The notes: generated from the sequence alone by a model not told the origin. A stretch of DNA of 15,555 nt from Saprospiraceae bacterium (GCA_027009605.1 JALVCY010000131.1:1-15555); one strand, 5' to 3'; numbered from the stretch's first letter, positions 1 through 7,008 are shown. A program made the numbers and translations.

Positions 1-27
1 TGAAACAAAAACAACCTACAATTTTGC

Positions 28-41
28 AAAAAAAAAAAAAA
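28..41 (+). promoter_or_regulatory. A14 homopolymer in the leader of the LRR surface-protein gene
   Basis: An uninterrupted run of 14 A residues ends 10 bases before the ATG at 52. Just upstream, CAATTTTG at 19-26 matches 7 of 8 positions of the Bacteroidota -7 element TAnnTTTG. The -33 region would lie at or beyond the window edge, so the promoter cannot be confirmed. A-rich leaders are normal where Shine-Dalgarno sites are not used, but this run is long enough to be prone to slippage. Confidence 0.4.
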
Positions 42-51
42 GCTCCAACCC

Positions 52-1995
52 ATGAAAAATCTACTTGCACTTATCTCCATCATCAGTTCACTATTTTTGA
101 CGCAAGTCGCTACAGGACAATGCCTTTCGAATGGGATTACCTTCAGCACCCAAGGTGCGATTGATAGTTTTTCGATTCATTTTCCGGGCTGTACCCAAAT
201 CGGTGACTCTGTAAAAATTCAAGGCAATTCTATTACTAATCTGAATGGTTTGAGCTCGCTAACTTCTATTGGTGGTAGTCTATACTTCTCTTTTAATCCC
301 GCCTTAACTAATTTTGATGGACTCAGCCAGCTATCTTCTATTGGCGGAAATTTAGAAATCCAATACAATACTGCCCTAACCAATATTGACGGGCTGAGTC
401 ATCTGACTTCTATTGGCGGAGATTTACATATCGAGTCCAATAAAGCCTTAACCAATATTGACGGGCTGAGTCATCTGGCTTCTATTGGTGGTAATTTAAA
501 CTGTTCTTTCAATGCCGCCTTAACCAATATCAATGGATTGAGTCAACTAGCTTCTATTCCCCAAGATTTAACGATTTTTTTCAATCCGGCCTTATCCGAC
601 ATCGGTGGCCTGAGTCAATTCTCTTCTATTGGCAGGAATTTTCTTTTCTCTGAGAATACGGCCTTAACCAATATCGATGCACTCAGCCAGTTGACTTCCA
701 TTGGTGGAGATTTCTGGTTTGAAGCCAATAATGCGTTAACCAATATCGACGCCCTGAGCCAATTGGCTTCCATTGGAGGGGGGGTAAGCGTCTCTTACAA
801 TGCCAACTTAACCAATATCGATGGACTGAATCAACTGTCTTCTATTCCCGGCCCTATACATATCAGCGGCAATCAATCCTTAACCAATATAGATGGATTA
901 AGTCATCTGACTTCCATTGGTAGTATTTTATCAATATTTGAAAATGAGACCTTAACCAATATTGATGCACTGAGTCATCTGACTTCAATTCCCGAAAATA
1001 TAACTATCCGCGGAAACAATGCCTTAAACGATATCGACGGACTCAGCCAGTTGGTTTCGATTGGTGGAAGTTTAGATGTCTCTTTCAATGATGCCTTAAC
1101 CAATATTGATTCACTAAGTCAACTGACTTCCATTGGCGGGAGCTTAGGAATCGAATTCAATGATGCCCTAACCAATATCAATGGATTGAGCCAACTGTCT
1201 TCCATTGGTGGAGATTTAGTGATTGAATCCAATGATGCCTTAACCAATATTGACCCACTAAGTCAGTTGGCTTCTATTGGTGGGGGAATAAACGTCTCTT
1301 ACAATGATACCTTAACCGATATCAATGGACTGAGTCTGCTCTCTTCTATTCCCGGCGATTTATTTATCGTCGGCAACAAAACCTTATCCAATATCGACGG
1401 ATTGAGCCAGGTCTCTTCTGTTGGCGGCAAATTAATAATCTTCAAAGTGCCCGCCTTAGCCAATATTGATGGACTCAGCCAGCTTTCTTCTATTGGCAAT
1501 AATTTAGAAATCCAATACAATACTGCCTTAACCAATATCGACGGGCTGAGCCAGCTAACCTCCATTAGTGGTGGGTTGCTTATCCAGCACAATGACATCT
1601 TAACCAATTGCTGCGGCATCAAAGAACTCCTAGCCACGTCCGGAGCCATTACGGGAGCCATATCCATACATGATAATCCTTCTGAATGTAGCAATAAAGC
1701 TGAAATCCTTGCAGCTCCGTGCGCCCCTTCTTCATCAATTCAGGCTAATCCTTTTCCGGATATTGATGTTTATCCCAATCCGGTAGATGATGAACTGAAC
1801 GTAGTGTTGTCGAATGAATTACACCATCACGCAGTGATTTATCTCTATGATGTAACCGGTCGCCTTTTGCGTAAGCAAGGTCTAAGCAGCAAAACGAATA
1901 GAATGAATATCCACTCGCTACCCAAAGGCGTTATTTTTTACACCATCTTGTCAGAATATAAAATACTAAAACAAGGAAAATTGATAACTATTTAG
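52..1995 (+). CDS. Secreted leucine-rich-repeat surface protein with T9SS type A sorting domain
   Basis: The 647-residue product starts with a signal peptide (about residues 1-22, ending near VATGQ) and a short cap containing C24 and C47. Nineteen tandem 24-residue units follow at residues 61-516, with consensus LTNIDGLSxLxSIGGxLxI followed by roughly xxNxA. This resembles the receptor-L-domain/LRR repeats common in Bacteroidota surface proteins. Residues 517-560 form a C-terminal cap with a CC pair (LTNCCGI). Residues 573-647 (from VYPNP, through DVTGRLL and LPKGV) are a typical type A sorting domain, so export by T9SS and anchoring or release at the cell surface is expected. Units 5, 9, 11 and 16 carry SIP in place of SIGG. 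A solenoid built for protein or glycan binding is inferred; the ligand is unknown. The ATG at 52 is chosen because the signal peptide begins there. The gene appears to be transcribed alone. Confidence 0.9.
   Translation: MKNLLALISIISSLFLTQVATGQCLSNGITFSTQGAIDSFSIHFPGCTQIGDSVKIQGNSITNLNGLSSLTSIGGSLYFSFNPALTNFDGLSQLSSIGGNLEIQYNTALTNIDGLSHLTSIGGDLHIESNKALTNIDGLSHLASIGGNLNCSFNAALTNINGLSQLASIPQDLTIFFNPALSDIGGLSQFSSIGRNFLFSENTALTNIDALSQLTSIGGDFWFEANNALTNIDALSQLASIGGGVSVSYNANLTNIDGLNQLSSIPGPIHISGNQSLTNIDGLSHLTSIGSILSIFENETLTNIDALSHLTSIPENITIRGNNALNDIDGLSQLVSIGGSLDVSFNDALTNIDSLSQLTSIGGSLGIEFNDALTNINGLSQLSSIGGDLVIESNDALTNIDPLSQLASIGGGINVSYNDTLTDINGLSLLSSIPGDLFIVGNKTLSNIDGLSQVSSVGGKLIIFKVPALANIDGLSQLSSIGNNLEIQYNTALTNIDGLSQLTSISGGLLIQHNDILTNCCGIKELLATSGAITGAISIHDNPSECSNKAEILAAPCAPSSSIQANPFPDIDVYPNPVDDELNVVLSNELHHHAVIYLYDVTGRLLRKQGLSSKTNRMNIHSLPKGVIFYTILSEYKILKQGKLITI
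232..1599 (+). repeat. 19 x 72-bp in-frame coding repeat
   Basis: Each 72-bp period encodes one 24-residue LRR-type unit, with no indels across all 19 units. DNA similarity between units is high around the segment encoding LTNIDGLS. Positions 349-375 (unit 2) and 1501-1527 (unit 18) are identical over 27 bp although the units lie 16 apart, which points to recombination or copying between distant units. Confidence 0.9.
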
Positions 1996-2009
1996 GCACC
2001 CACTATTTT

Positions 2010-2029
2010 GGTCAAAAAATGACCTTTTT
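2010..2029 (+). terminator. Weak intrinsic terminator after the LRR gene
   Basis: GGTCA at 2010-2014 pairs with TGACC at 2020-2024 across an AAAAA loop, and TTTTT follows at 2025-2029. The stem is only 5 bp, so termination may be partial. It begins 15 bases after the stop codon. Confidence 0.4.
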
Positions 2030-2055
2030 GCGCCTGTTTTTGCTAAAATTTTCTC

Positions 2056-2087
2056 ACGTAGGGACGCACGGCCGTGCGTCCCTACGT
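2056..2087. repeat. 32-bp perfect palindrome
   Basis: The sequence from ACGTAGGGACGCACGG at 2056 to its exact reverse complement ending at 2087 is fully self-complementary, with the centre between 2071 and 2072. No T-run follows, so it is not a standard terminator. Short GTAGGGAC-type palindromes of this kind recur in many bacterial genomes as dispersed elements; that link is from memory. Its right arm runs directly into the 68-bp repeat. Confidence 0.85.
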
Positions 2088-2145
2088 CAACATACACAAA
2101 AATGCCTATTTTTTGCCTTAAAATAGGAGCACCTAAACAGTTACT
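2078..2145. repeat. 68-bp dispersed repeat, copy 1
   Basis: This segment matches 6572-6639 at 67 of 68 positions; the only difference is G at 2104 against A at 6598. It contains an internal stem-loop: CCTATTTT at 2105-2112 pairs with AAAATAGG at 2120-2127 around a 7-base loop. Its first 10 bases belong to the right arm of the palindrome at 2056-2087, and copy 2 lacks the left arm. Confidence 0.9.
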
Positions 2146-2430
2146 CTTTATTTTTGTATCAGATTACTGCTTTTAGAACTTCACGAGCTTAGGAGTCCAG
2201 ATGTCGGCCTACAAATGAAGGAAAGCAGGTTAATTATCAATTATTTTCGTACCTTTCGCTAAGTTTTCGACAACCCAAACATTGTGCAACAATAACCTAC
2301 GCCATGATGCTTCATCTTTTTGCACTGCACTACGTTACAAAATTGGTTATTATGCTAGGCATAACGCCCACTTTTGTGGCTTGTTCAGCACTAAAATATT
2401 TTGCCTGATGGCGTATTTTATTATTGCTCA
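2146..2430. other. Spacer with no supported gene
   Basis: No convincing gene is present. Short open frames exist (2282-2470, and 2304-2408 encoding 34 residues in another frame), but neither shows a recognisable domain or initiation context. TATTTTTG at 2149-2156 fits the TAnnTTTG pattern but lies about 275 bases before the hydrolase start, so it is not assigned to that gene. The promoter of the hydrolase gene was not identified. Confidence 0.5.
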
Positions 2431-3234
2431 ATGCCTAAAACAAAAAAAAATATGCGTCTTCTTGCTCTGATTTTTCCCATTTTACTAGCACTTTCTTGCT
2501 CCACGTCACCCAAAAGCGCTCACGAAGCTCCCCTAAAGGTAAGACCCGACAAGCCCACAGTTGCAACACCCAAAAGTGGCCAAATTCAATTCCCTTCCAA
2601 AGATGGACTACCAATCACAGCCGATTTATACCAAAAAGAAGGAAATAAAGACTTTATCCTTTTGTGTCATCAAGCCCAATTCAGCCGCGGGGAGTACATC
2701 AACACAGCGCCGATTCTAGTAGATATGGGCTTTAATTGCCTAGCCATAGACCAGCGTTCCGGCAGAAAGGCCAATGGCATCATGAACGAAACCACGAAAG
2801 CGGCCAAAGCCAAACACCTAAACATCAGATACACGGACGCCATCCAAGACATCGAAACCGCCATTGACAAAGCCTATGAATTAAATCATCAACGCCCTAT
2901 CATATTAGTAGGTAGTTCTTATTCCGCAGCGCTGGCCTTGTACCTGGGCAACACAGACAAAGTCAAAGCCGTAGCCGTATTTAGTCCGGGTGAATATATC
3001 CGCAGCTTGAAAATCGGAAAAGCTGCCGAAAAATTAAAGAAACCGGTATTTGTGACTTGCGCCAAAAAAGAAATTGATGGCGTAGCGGACTTAGTCAAAA
3101 ACGTGGATTCCCAATATTTGTCCTTCTATCGCCCCACAGAAAAAGGCATTCACGGCTCCCGGGCACTTTGGGACAGCACCGAAGGCCATGAAGGCTATTG
3201 GAAGGCTTTTAAGGATTGGCTGAAAAGAAATTAA
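2431..3234 (+). CDS. Alpha/beta hydrolase family lipoprotein
   Basis: The 267-residue product has a lipoprotein signal peptide with lipobox LALSC, giving lipidated C23. The acidic export signal seen in surface lipoproteins of some Bacteroidota is not obvious, so a periplasmic-facing anchor is likely. The rest is an alpha/beta hydrolase fold. A first strand, DFILLCHQ, leads into a probable oxyanion region. The nucleophile elbow GSSYS spans residues 161-165, with S163 as nucleophile, and H241 in GIHGS is the likely catalytic histidine. The acid is probably in the segment CAKKEIDG. Overall it resembles dienelactone-hydrolase or esterase-like enzymes; the substrate cannot be read from the sequence. 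The frame is open back to a TTG at 2401, but ATG 2431 (or ATG 2452) places the signal peptide correctly. It stands alone and is convergent with lepA. Confidence 0.85.
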   Translation: MPKTKKNMRLLALIFPILLALSCSTSPKSAHEAPLKVRPDKPTVATPKSGQIQFPSKDGLPITADLYQKEGNKDFILLCHQAQFSRGEYINTAPILVDMGFNCLAIDQRSGRKANGIMNETTKAAKAKHLNIRYTDAIQDIETAIDKAYELNHQRPIILVGSSYSAALALYLGNTDKVKAVAVFSPGEYIRSLKIGKAAEKLKKPVFVTCAKKEIDGVADLVKNVDSQYLSFYRPTEKGIHGSRALWDSTEGHEGYWKAFKDWLKRN

Positions 3235-3242
3235 CGGTAATT

Positions 3243-3277
3243 AAAGGTCAAAGGTGAAGGGTCAAAGATCAAAGGTA
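3243..3277. repeat. Short purine-rich tandem repeat (GGTCAAAG type)
   Basis: Degenerate tandem copies of AAAGGTCAAAGG-like sequence begin about 10 bases after the hydrolase stop. Related CAAAGACC-type sequence occurs on the opposite strand at 9484-9530 in the other convergent gap. Confidence 0.6.
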
Positions 3278-3305
3278 GGCAGGAAAGAGAGCGTACTCCT
3301 CGAAC

Positions 3306-3600
3306 CTGCCGGCAGCAGGCGGACGCCGAAGACAATTAACGATGTAACGGTATAACGGTGTAACGGCTAGGCAGCCAAGAGAGCGCCCCCCTTGAACGCC
3401 GAAGGCATTGAACGTGCGAAGCACAAGTTGAACGTCCGAAGGACAATTTGAACGCCGAAGGCAATGAACGGTGTAACGGTGTAACGGTGTAACGGCTAGG
3501 CAGCCAAGAGAGCGTACCCCTTTTGAACGCCGAAGGCAATTGAACGCCCGAAGGGCAAACTGAACGTGCAAAGCACAAATTGAACGCCAAAGTCACCCAA
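3306..3600. repeat. Array of GAA-loop mini-hairpins between convergent genes
   Basis: About eight modules follow the pattern TTGAACG-stem-GAA-stem-CAA at roughly 20-base spacing. Perfect stems occur at 3398-3406 (GCC/GGC), 3414-3424 (GTGC/GCAC), 3434-3444 (GTCC/GGAC), 3454-3462 (GCC/GGC), 3529-3537 (GCC/GGC), 3546-3556 (GCCC/GGGC) and 3566-3576 (GTGC/GCAC, loop AAA). Degenerate members lie at 3325-3333 and 3586-3594. Stem bases vary but stay paired. A 10-bp palindrome CTGCCGGCAG lies at 3306-3315. The array fills the gap between the hydrolase and lepA, whose 3' ends face each other. Confidence 0.85.
3353..3514. repeat. 129-bp higher-order repeat with GTGTAACG microrepeat
   Basis: A 33-bp segment at 3353-3385 recurs exactly at 3482-3514, an offset of 129 bases, and each copy is followed by a run of mini-hairpin modules. 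A third, decayed copy is suggested around 3273-3292 (TAGGCAGGAAAGAGAGCG). GTGTAACG is tandemly repeated three times at 3471-3494, directly upstream of the second copy's AACGGCTAGG segment. Confidence 0.85.
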
Positions 3601-3601
3601 A

Positions 3602-5392
3602 CTAATCATCAAATTTCAAGACCTGCAAGAAAGTCTTTTGCGGGACATCGACATTCCCGATTTGGCGCATTTTCTTTTTCCCTTTCTTTTGTTTTTCCAG
3701 CAGCTTGCGCTTACGCGAAATATCTCCCCCATAACATTTGGCGGTGACATCTTTCCGCAAGGCAGAAATGGTCTCCCGGGCAATAATCTTAGCCCCGACC
3801 GAAGCTTGAATCGCTATGGCAAATTGTTTTCGCGGAAGCAACTCCTTCAAGCGTTTACATATTTTGCGACCCAAATAATCCGCCTTCGACCGGTGCACCA
3901 AGGCAGACAAGGCATCTACCGGCTCCGAATTCAATAAAATATCCATCTTCACCAAGTCGGAAGCCCTAAAATCAATCATCTGATAGTCAAACGAAGCGTA
4001 CCCCCGAGAAATCGACTTCAACCGGTCATAAAAATCAAAAACAATCTCTCCTAAAGGCATTTCAAAAAGCAATTCTACCCGGGACGTGGACAAATAATTT
4101 TGATTTTTCATCATCCCCCGTTTTTCGATGCAAAGGTTGAGTATTTTGCCGATGTATTCGGGCTTGGTGATGACGGATGCCCGGATATACGGTTCTTCCA
4201 CCTTGGCCAACTTAGTCGGCTCCGGCAAGTCATTGGGGGTATGAACATCTATCTTCGTTCCACTGGTTGTATAGGCGACATAGGACACGTTGGGAACGGT
4301 GGTAATGACTTCTTGGTCAAATTCTCTGGACAAGCGCTCCTGAATAATCTCTAAGTGCAACATCCCCAAAAACCCACATCGAAAACCAAAGCCCAAGGCC
4401 ACAGAAGTCTCCGGCTCAAAGGTCAAGGACGCATCATTGAGCTGCAATTTTTCCAAGCTATCTCGCAAGTCTTCAAAATGCTCATTCTCAATGGGATAAA
4501 TCCCCGCAAAAACCATCGGTTTGACATCTTCAAAACCTTTGATGGCTTCGCTACACGGATTTTCCGTAAGGGTTATGGTATCCCCTACTTTGATTTCCTT
4601 AGATTCTTTGACACCGGTGATAATATAACCAACATCTCCCGACGAAATCTGCTCTTTGGGCACCAAATCCATCTTCAAATGTCCTATCTCTTCTGCTACA
4701 TATTCATTACCGGTATTGACAAACTTCATCTTAGCCCCTTTCGGCAACGTCCCGTTGAAAATCCGTACATAGGCGATTACTCCCCGATATTGATTAAAAA
4801 CAGAATCAAAAATCATGGCTTGCAAAGGGGCTTTCGGGTCTCCACTCGGTGCCGGAATCCGCTCCACTACGGCATCCAAAATCTCCGGCACACCCAAACC
4901 GGTCTTGCCACTCGCCAACAAAATCTCACTTGCATCGCAACCCAATAAATCCACAATTTGATCCGTCACTTCATCCACCTGTGCACTAGGCATATCGACC
5001 TTATTGATGATGGGAATAATCTCCAAATCCTGCTCAATCGCCAAATAAAGATTAGAAATGGTCTGCGCCTGAATCCCTTGAGCCGCATCCACCAACAACA
5101 AAGCCCCTTCACAGGCACCGATAGAACGAGACACTTCATAGGAGAAATCCACGTGTCCGGGCGTATCGATTAAATTAAACACATAAGTCTCCCCATCTTT
5201 GACATGGGTCATTTTGATGGCGTGACTTTTGATGGTAATCCCCCGCTCCCGCTCCAAGTCCATATTATCCAAGGCCTGATCCTGCATGTCCCGCTCCCCG
5301 ATTGTTCGGGTAGTTTCTAACATGCGGTCGGCCAAGGTACTTTTTCCGTGGTCAATGTGAGCAATGATGCAAAAGTTTCTAATTTTATCCAT
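3602..5392 (-). CDS. lepA: Elongation factor 4 (LepA), ribosome back-translocating GTPase
   Basis: The 596-residue product matches the usual LepA length (about 600). GTPase motifs are complete: P-loop AHIDHGKS at 11-18, switch region with RERGIT at 48-53, DTPGH at 76-80, NKVD at 130-133 and SGKTG at 161-165. Beta-barrel and EF-G-like domains follow. The family-specific C-terminal domain is present, with CYGGDISRKRKLLEKQKKGK and an end at VLKFDD. EF-4 is a ribosome-bound translational GTPase acting on stalled or mistranslocated ribosomes, in the cytoplasm or at the membrane. It starts at ATG 5392 and is not followed by lepB here. Its 3' end abuts the mini-hairpin array, with the stop only a few bases from the last degenerate module. 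It is divergent from the lipoprotein gene at 5684. Confidence 0.98.
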   Translation of the reverse strand: MDKIRNFCIIAHIDHGKSTLADRMLETTRTIGERDMQDQALDNMDLERERGITIKSHAIKMTHVKDGETYVFNLIDTPGHVDFSYEVSRSIGACEGALLLVDAAQGIQAQTISNLYLAIEQDLEIIPIINKVDMPSAQVDEVTDQIVDLLGCDASEILLASGKTGLGVPEILDAVVERIPAPSGDPKAPLQAMIFDSVFNQYRGVIAYVRIFNGTLPKGAKMKFVNTGNEYVAEEIGHLKMDLVPKEQISSGDVGYIITGVKESKEIKVGDTITLTENPCSEAIKGFEDVKPMVFAGIYPIENEHFEDLRDSLEKLQLNDASLTFEPETSVALGFGFRCGFLGMLHLEIIQERLSREFDQEVITTVPNVSYVAYTTSGTKIDVHTPNDLPEPTKLAKVEEPYIRASVITKPEYIGKILNLCIEKRGMMKNQNYLSTSRVELLFEMPLGEIVFDFYDRLKSISRGYASFDYQMIDFRASDLVKMDILLNSEPVDALSALVHRSKADYLGRKICKRLKELLPRKQFAIAIQASVGAKIIARETISALRKDVTAKCYGGDISRKRKLLEKQKKGKKKMRQIGNVDVPQKTFLQVLKFDD

Positions 5393-5474
5393 GAAATTGG
5401 TCTAGCGTGACAAAATCCGTACGCAAAATAGGCTCCGAAATAGAATTATCCGTAGATGCTTGCGCCAAAAGCCA

Positions 5475-5482
5475 CAAAATTA
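5475..5482 (-). promoter_or_regulatory. Candidate -7 element for lepA
   Basis: On the minus strand this reads TAATTTTG, a full match to TAnnTTTG, 82 bases before the lepA start codon. No TTG lies at the expected 17-23 base spacing upstream, so only half of the promoter is supported. Confidence 0.35.
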
Positions 5483-5560
5483 CGCTTTTTATTGCCAAAA
5501 AACAGCCTGAACCGGATAGTTTCTCAGAATAGAAGCAACTTTGCACACAAAATAGAGACT

Positions 5561-5594
5561 TTTGTATGTAGAAAAGCAGCGAAAAATAATTTTG
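5561..5594 (+). promoter_or_regulatory. Candidate Bacteroidota promoter for the lipoprotein at 5684
   Basis: TTTG at 5561-5564 and TAATTTTG at 5587-5594 are separated by 22 bases, within the TTG-N17-23-TAnnTTTG pattern known for Bacteroidota sigma-A-type promoters. Transcription would start near 5600 and leave a leader of about 80 bases. Confidence 0.5.
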
Positions 5595-5683
5595 CTCGTT
5601 ATATAAACAACCTGAACACCCATGAAACCGCTAAATTAGAATGCCAAGCTAACCGGATTCTCTTTTGCAAACAAAAATAGTCA

Positions 5684-6523
5684 ATGAAAAAATATAGTTT
5701 TTTACTTTTTGTCGCAGCCGTCTTGTTCTTTACGGCCTGCAAAAAGGATACTTCACCGCTTTATGTTTATGATATCAAGGATGAATTCAACATTGAGCTA
5801 TACCAAGGCTTATCGTCTGCAAACACGGTGATTATCAAGCTTTCCACGGTTGATTCCTTTCCGGATAATTATCAAATTGATGCCGACCTGACCACCCCAA
5901 ATAATCGGAGCGAGTTAAATGTCTATCAACTTATTAAACCCACAGACCCCTCTCCCACTAAGACCATCCTGACGAAAGAAATTAGGTTTGAAGAGGCGAC
6001 TTTTGGCAGCCATCCCATTGATTTTATTATTCGGAACTCCATCGTGAATCAAGGCGTACTACTTGTTGGTAGCGAAAAAATAGAGCTGGATTTTTCTACC
6101 AAGGGTGGGCTCACCGCCAAACAATATGAAGTCAACAGGATTCCACCTAACAGCTATTGGGGCTTGGCCTATGTCCAAGGCGCTTACCATAAGCTTTATG
6201 TGGATAAATTTTTGGCAGACATCAAAGTATTGTCTTCTCCGCTAGAGAGCCCATTATCCGGTAATTATGGCTATTTTTCCATTCAGGAGGACGGCCAATT
6301 GGTATTACCTCCCCAATATAGCGGTAGTTACACTAGACGCTTTTTATTGACTTCCGAGCATTTAGACAAGATTGACTCCTGTCTCCAAGCTTATAAGGCG
6401 CTCAATGTCGGCTTCCATGCCCGCATCCTGACATCAGGTGGACAAGTATTCCATCATGTTACTAAAGACGACGAAACGGGCAGCTTACAGGCGGCCACAT
6501 CAGTTATTATTCAAAGCCGATAA
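5684..6523 (+). CDS. Uncharacterised lipoprotein
   Basis: The 279-residue product begins with a clear lipoprotein signal (MKKYSFLLFVAAVLFFTAC, lipidated C19). KKD follows the cysteine, which loosely resembles the charged export signal of some Bacteroidota surface lipoproteins, so surface exposure is possible but unproven. The rest is beta-rich with no motif I recognise. A middle segment, including SVNQ-type turns around IVNQGVLLVGSEKIEL, resembles DUF-like domains of Bacteroidota lipoproteins that accompany polysaccharide or gliding loci, but I cannot assign a family. A second region (residues about 155-279, from NSYWGLAYVQGAYHKLYVDK) may be a separate domain. ATG 5684 is preferred because of the signal peptide, and the leader is A-rich. 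The gene is divergent from lepA, and no partner gene follows within 600 bases. Confidence 0.8.
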   Translation: MKKYSFLLFVAAVLFFTACKKDTSPLYVYDIKDEFNIELYQGLSSANTVIIKLSTVDSFPDNYQIDADLTTPNNRSELNVYQLIKPTDPSPTKTILTKEIRFEEATFGSHPIDFIIRNSIVNQGVLLVGSEKIELDFSTKGGLTAKQYEVNRIPPNSYWGLAYVQGAYHKLYVDKFLADIKVLSSPLESPLSGNYGYFSIQEDGQLVLPPQYSGSYTRRFLLTSEHLDKIDSCLQAYKALNVGFHARILTSGGQVFHHVTKDDETGSLQAATSVIIQSR

Positions 6524-6548
6524 ACCTATAGAGACAAGCGTTTTGACT

Positions 6549-6687
6549 TCAGGGTGAACGAAAGAAAAAAAGTCCCTACGTCAACATACACAAAAATACC
6601 TATTTTTTGCCTTAAAATAGGAGCACCTAAACAGTTACTAAAAACTTTTTTCCCGTTTACCCTCAGGGTGAACGAAAGAAAGTTTTT
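6549..6687. repeat. Repeat cluster: 19-bp direct repeat and imperfect 48-bp hairpin
   Basis: TCAGGGTGAACGAAAGAAA occurs at 6549-6567 and again at 6663-6681. The second copy forms the right half of an imperfect palindrome at 6640-6687: AAAAACTTT on the left matches AAAGTTTTT on the right, with centre at CCCTCAGGG. A third, inverted copy with 17 of 18 matches lies at 6953-6970, followed by a second GTTTACCCTG. The direct copies bracket the 68-bp repeat. Confidence 0.8.
6572..6639. repeat. 68-bp dispersed repeat, copy 2
   Basis: This is 67/68 identical to 2078-2145 and in the same orientation. The internal stem CCTATTTT/AAAATAGG is kept, at 6599-6606 and 6614-6621. It sits between the 19-bp repeat at 6549-6567 and the hairpin at 6640-6687, as if inserted into or co-mobilised with that cluster. 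Confidence 0.9.
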
Positions 6688-6762
6688 ATAATATGTTAGC
6701 CTATGTGTGGACTATTTCTCACCCAAGTTTTAGCAGTCTGAAGCCAAGAATTTGTAGCGTTT

Positions 6763-6863
6763 CTTAGTGTAAACTTAGTGTTGTCTAAAGTGAACTTAGT
6801 GGTAAGGGAAAATGTAATGCCTAACCACTAAGGACACGAAGTTGCCACTAAGAATTCACTAAG
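6763..6863. repeat. Inverted array of CTTAGTG / CACTAAG motifs
   Basis: CTTAGTG occurs at 6763-6769, 6774-6780 and 6795-6801. Its reverse complement CACTAAG occurs at 6826-6832, 6846-6852 and 6857-6863. The inner pair extends into a near-perfect stem (ACTTAGTGGTAAGG against CCTAACCACTAAGG), so the transcript could fold into a large cruciform or hairpin. The rest of 6864-7008 is AT-rich with no gene seen. Confidence 0.8.
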
Positions 6864-7008
6864 ATATTGATTGTCAACAAGTTAAACACCGCCTTTTTGT
6901 GCAATTTTTTACTCCCTGTCTAAGATATTTATTATTTTTATATTCTAATTTTTTTCTTTCGTTTACCCTGGTTTACCCTGTTTCCTTACTGACAATCAGT
7001 TGGTTAGC

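Noticed and set aside
232..1599. Noncoding tandem repeat or CRISPR in the first gene
   Set aside because: The 72-bp period stays in frame through all 19 units and encodes a regular LRR-type solenoid between a signal peptide and a sorting domain.
2056..2087. Intrinsic terminator at the 32-bp palindrome
   Set aside because: There is no T-run on either side and no loop; a weak hairpin with T5 at 2010-2029 fits termination better.
2282..2470. 62-residue open frame
   Set aside because: It overlaps the hydrolase start in another frame, with no motif and no initiation signal. The overlapping 34-residue frame at 2304-2408 is equally unsupported.
3269..3596. Two minus-strand open frames (100 and 86 residues) over the hairpin array
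   Set aside because: They are translations of tandem repeats in two frames, with repetitive Arg/Ser-rich products and no start context.
3306..3600. CRISPR-like array (regular about 20-base modules)
   Set aside because: The repeated units are adjacent, degenerate mini-hairpins with no unique spacers of uniform length, and no cas genes are present.
5456..5680. 74-residue open frame in the lepA-lipoprotein gap
   Set aside because: It covers both divergent promoter candidates and encodes a low-complexity basic sequence without domains.
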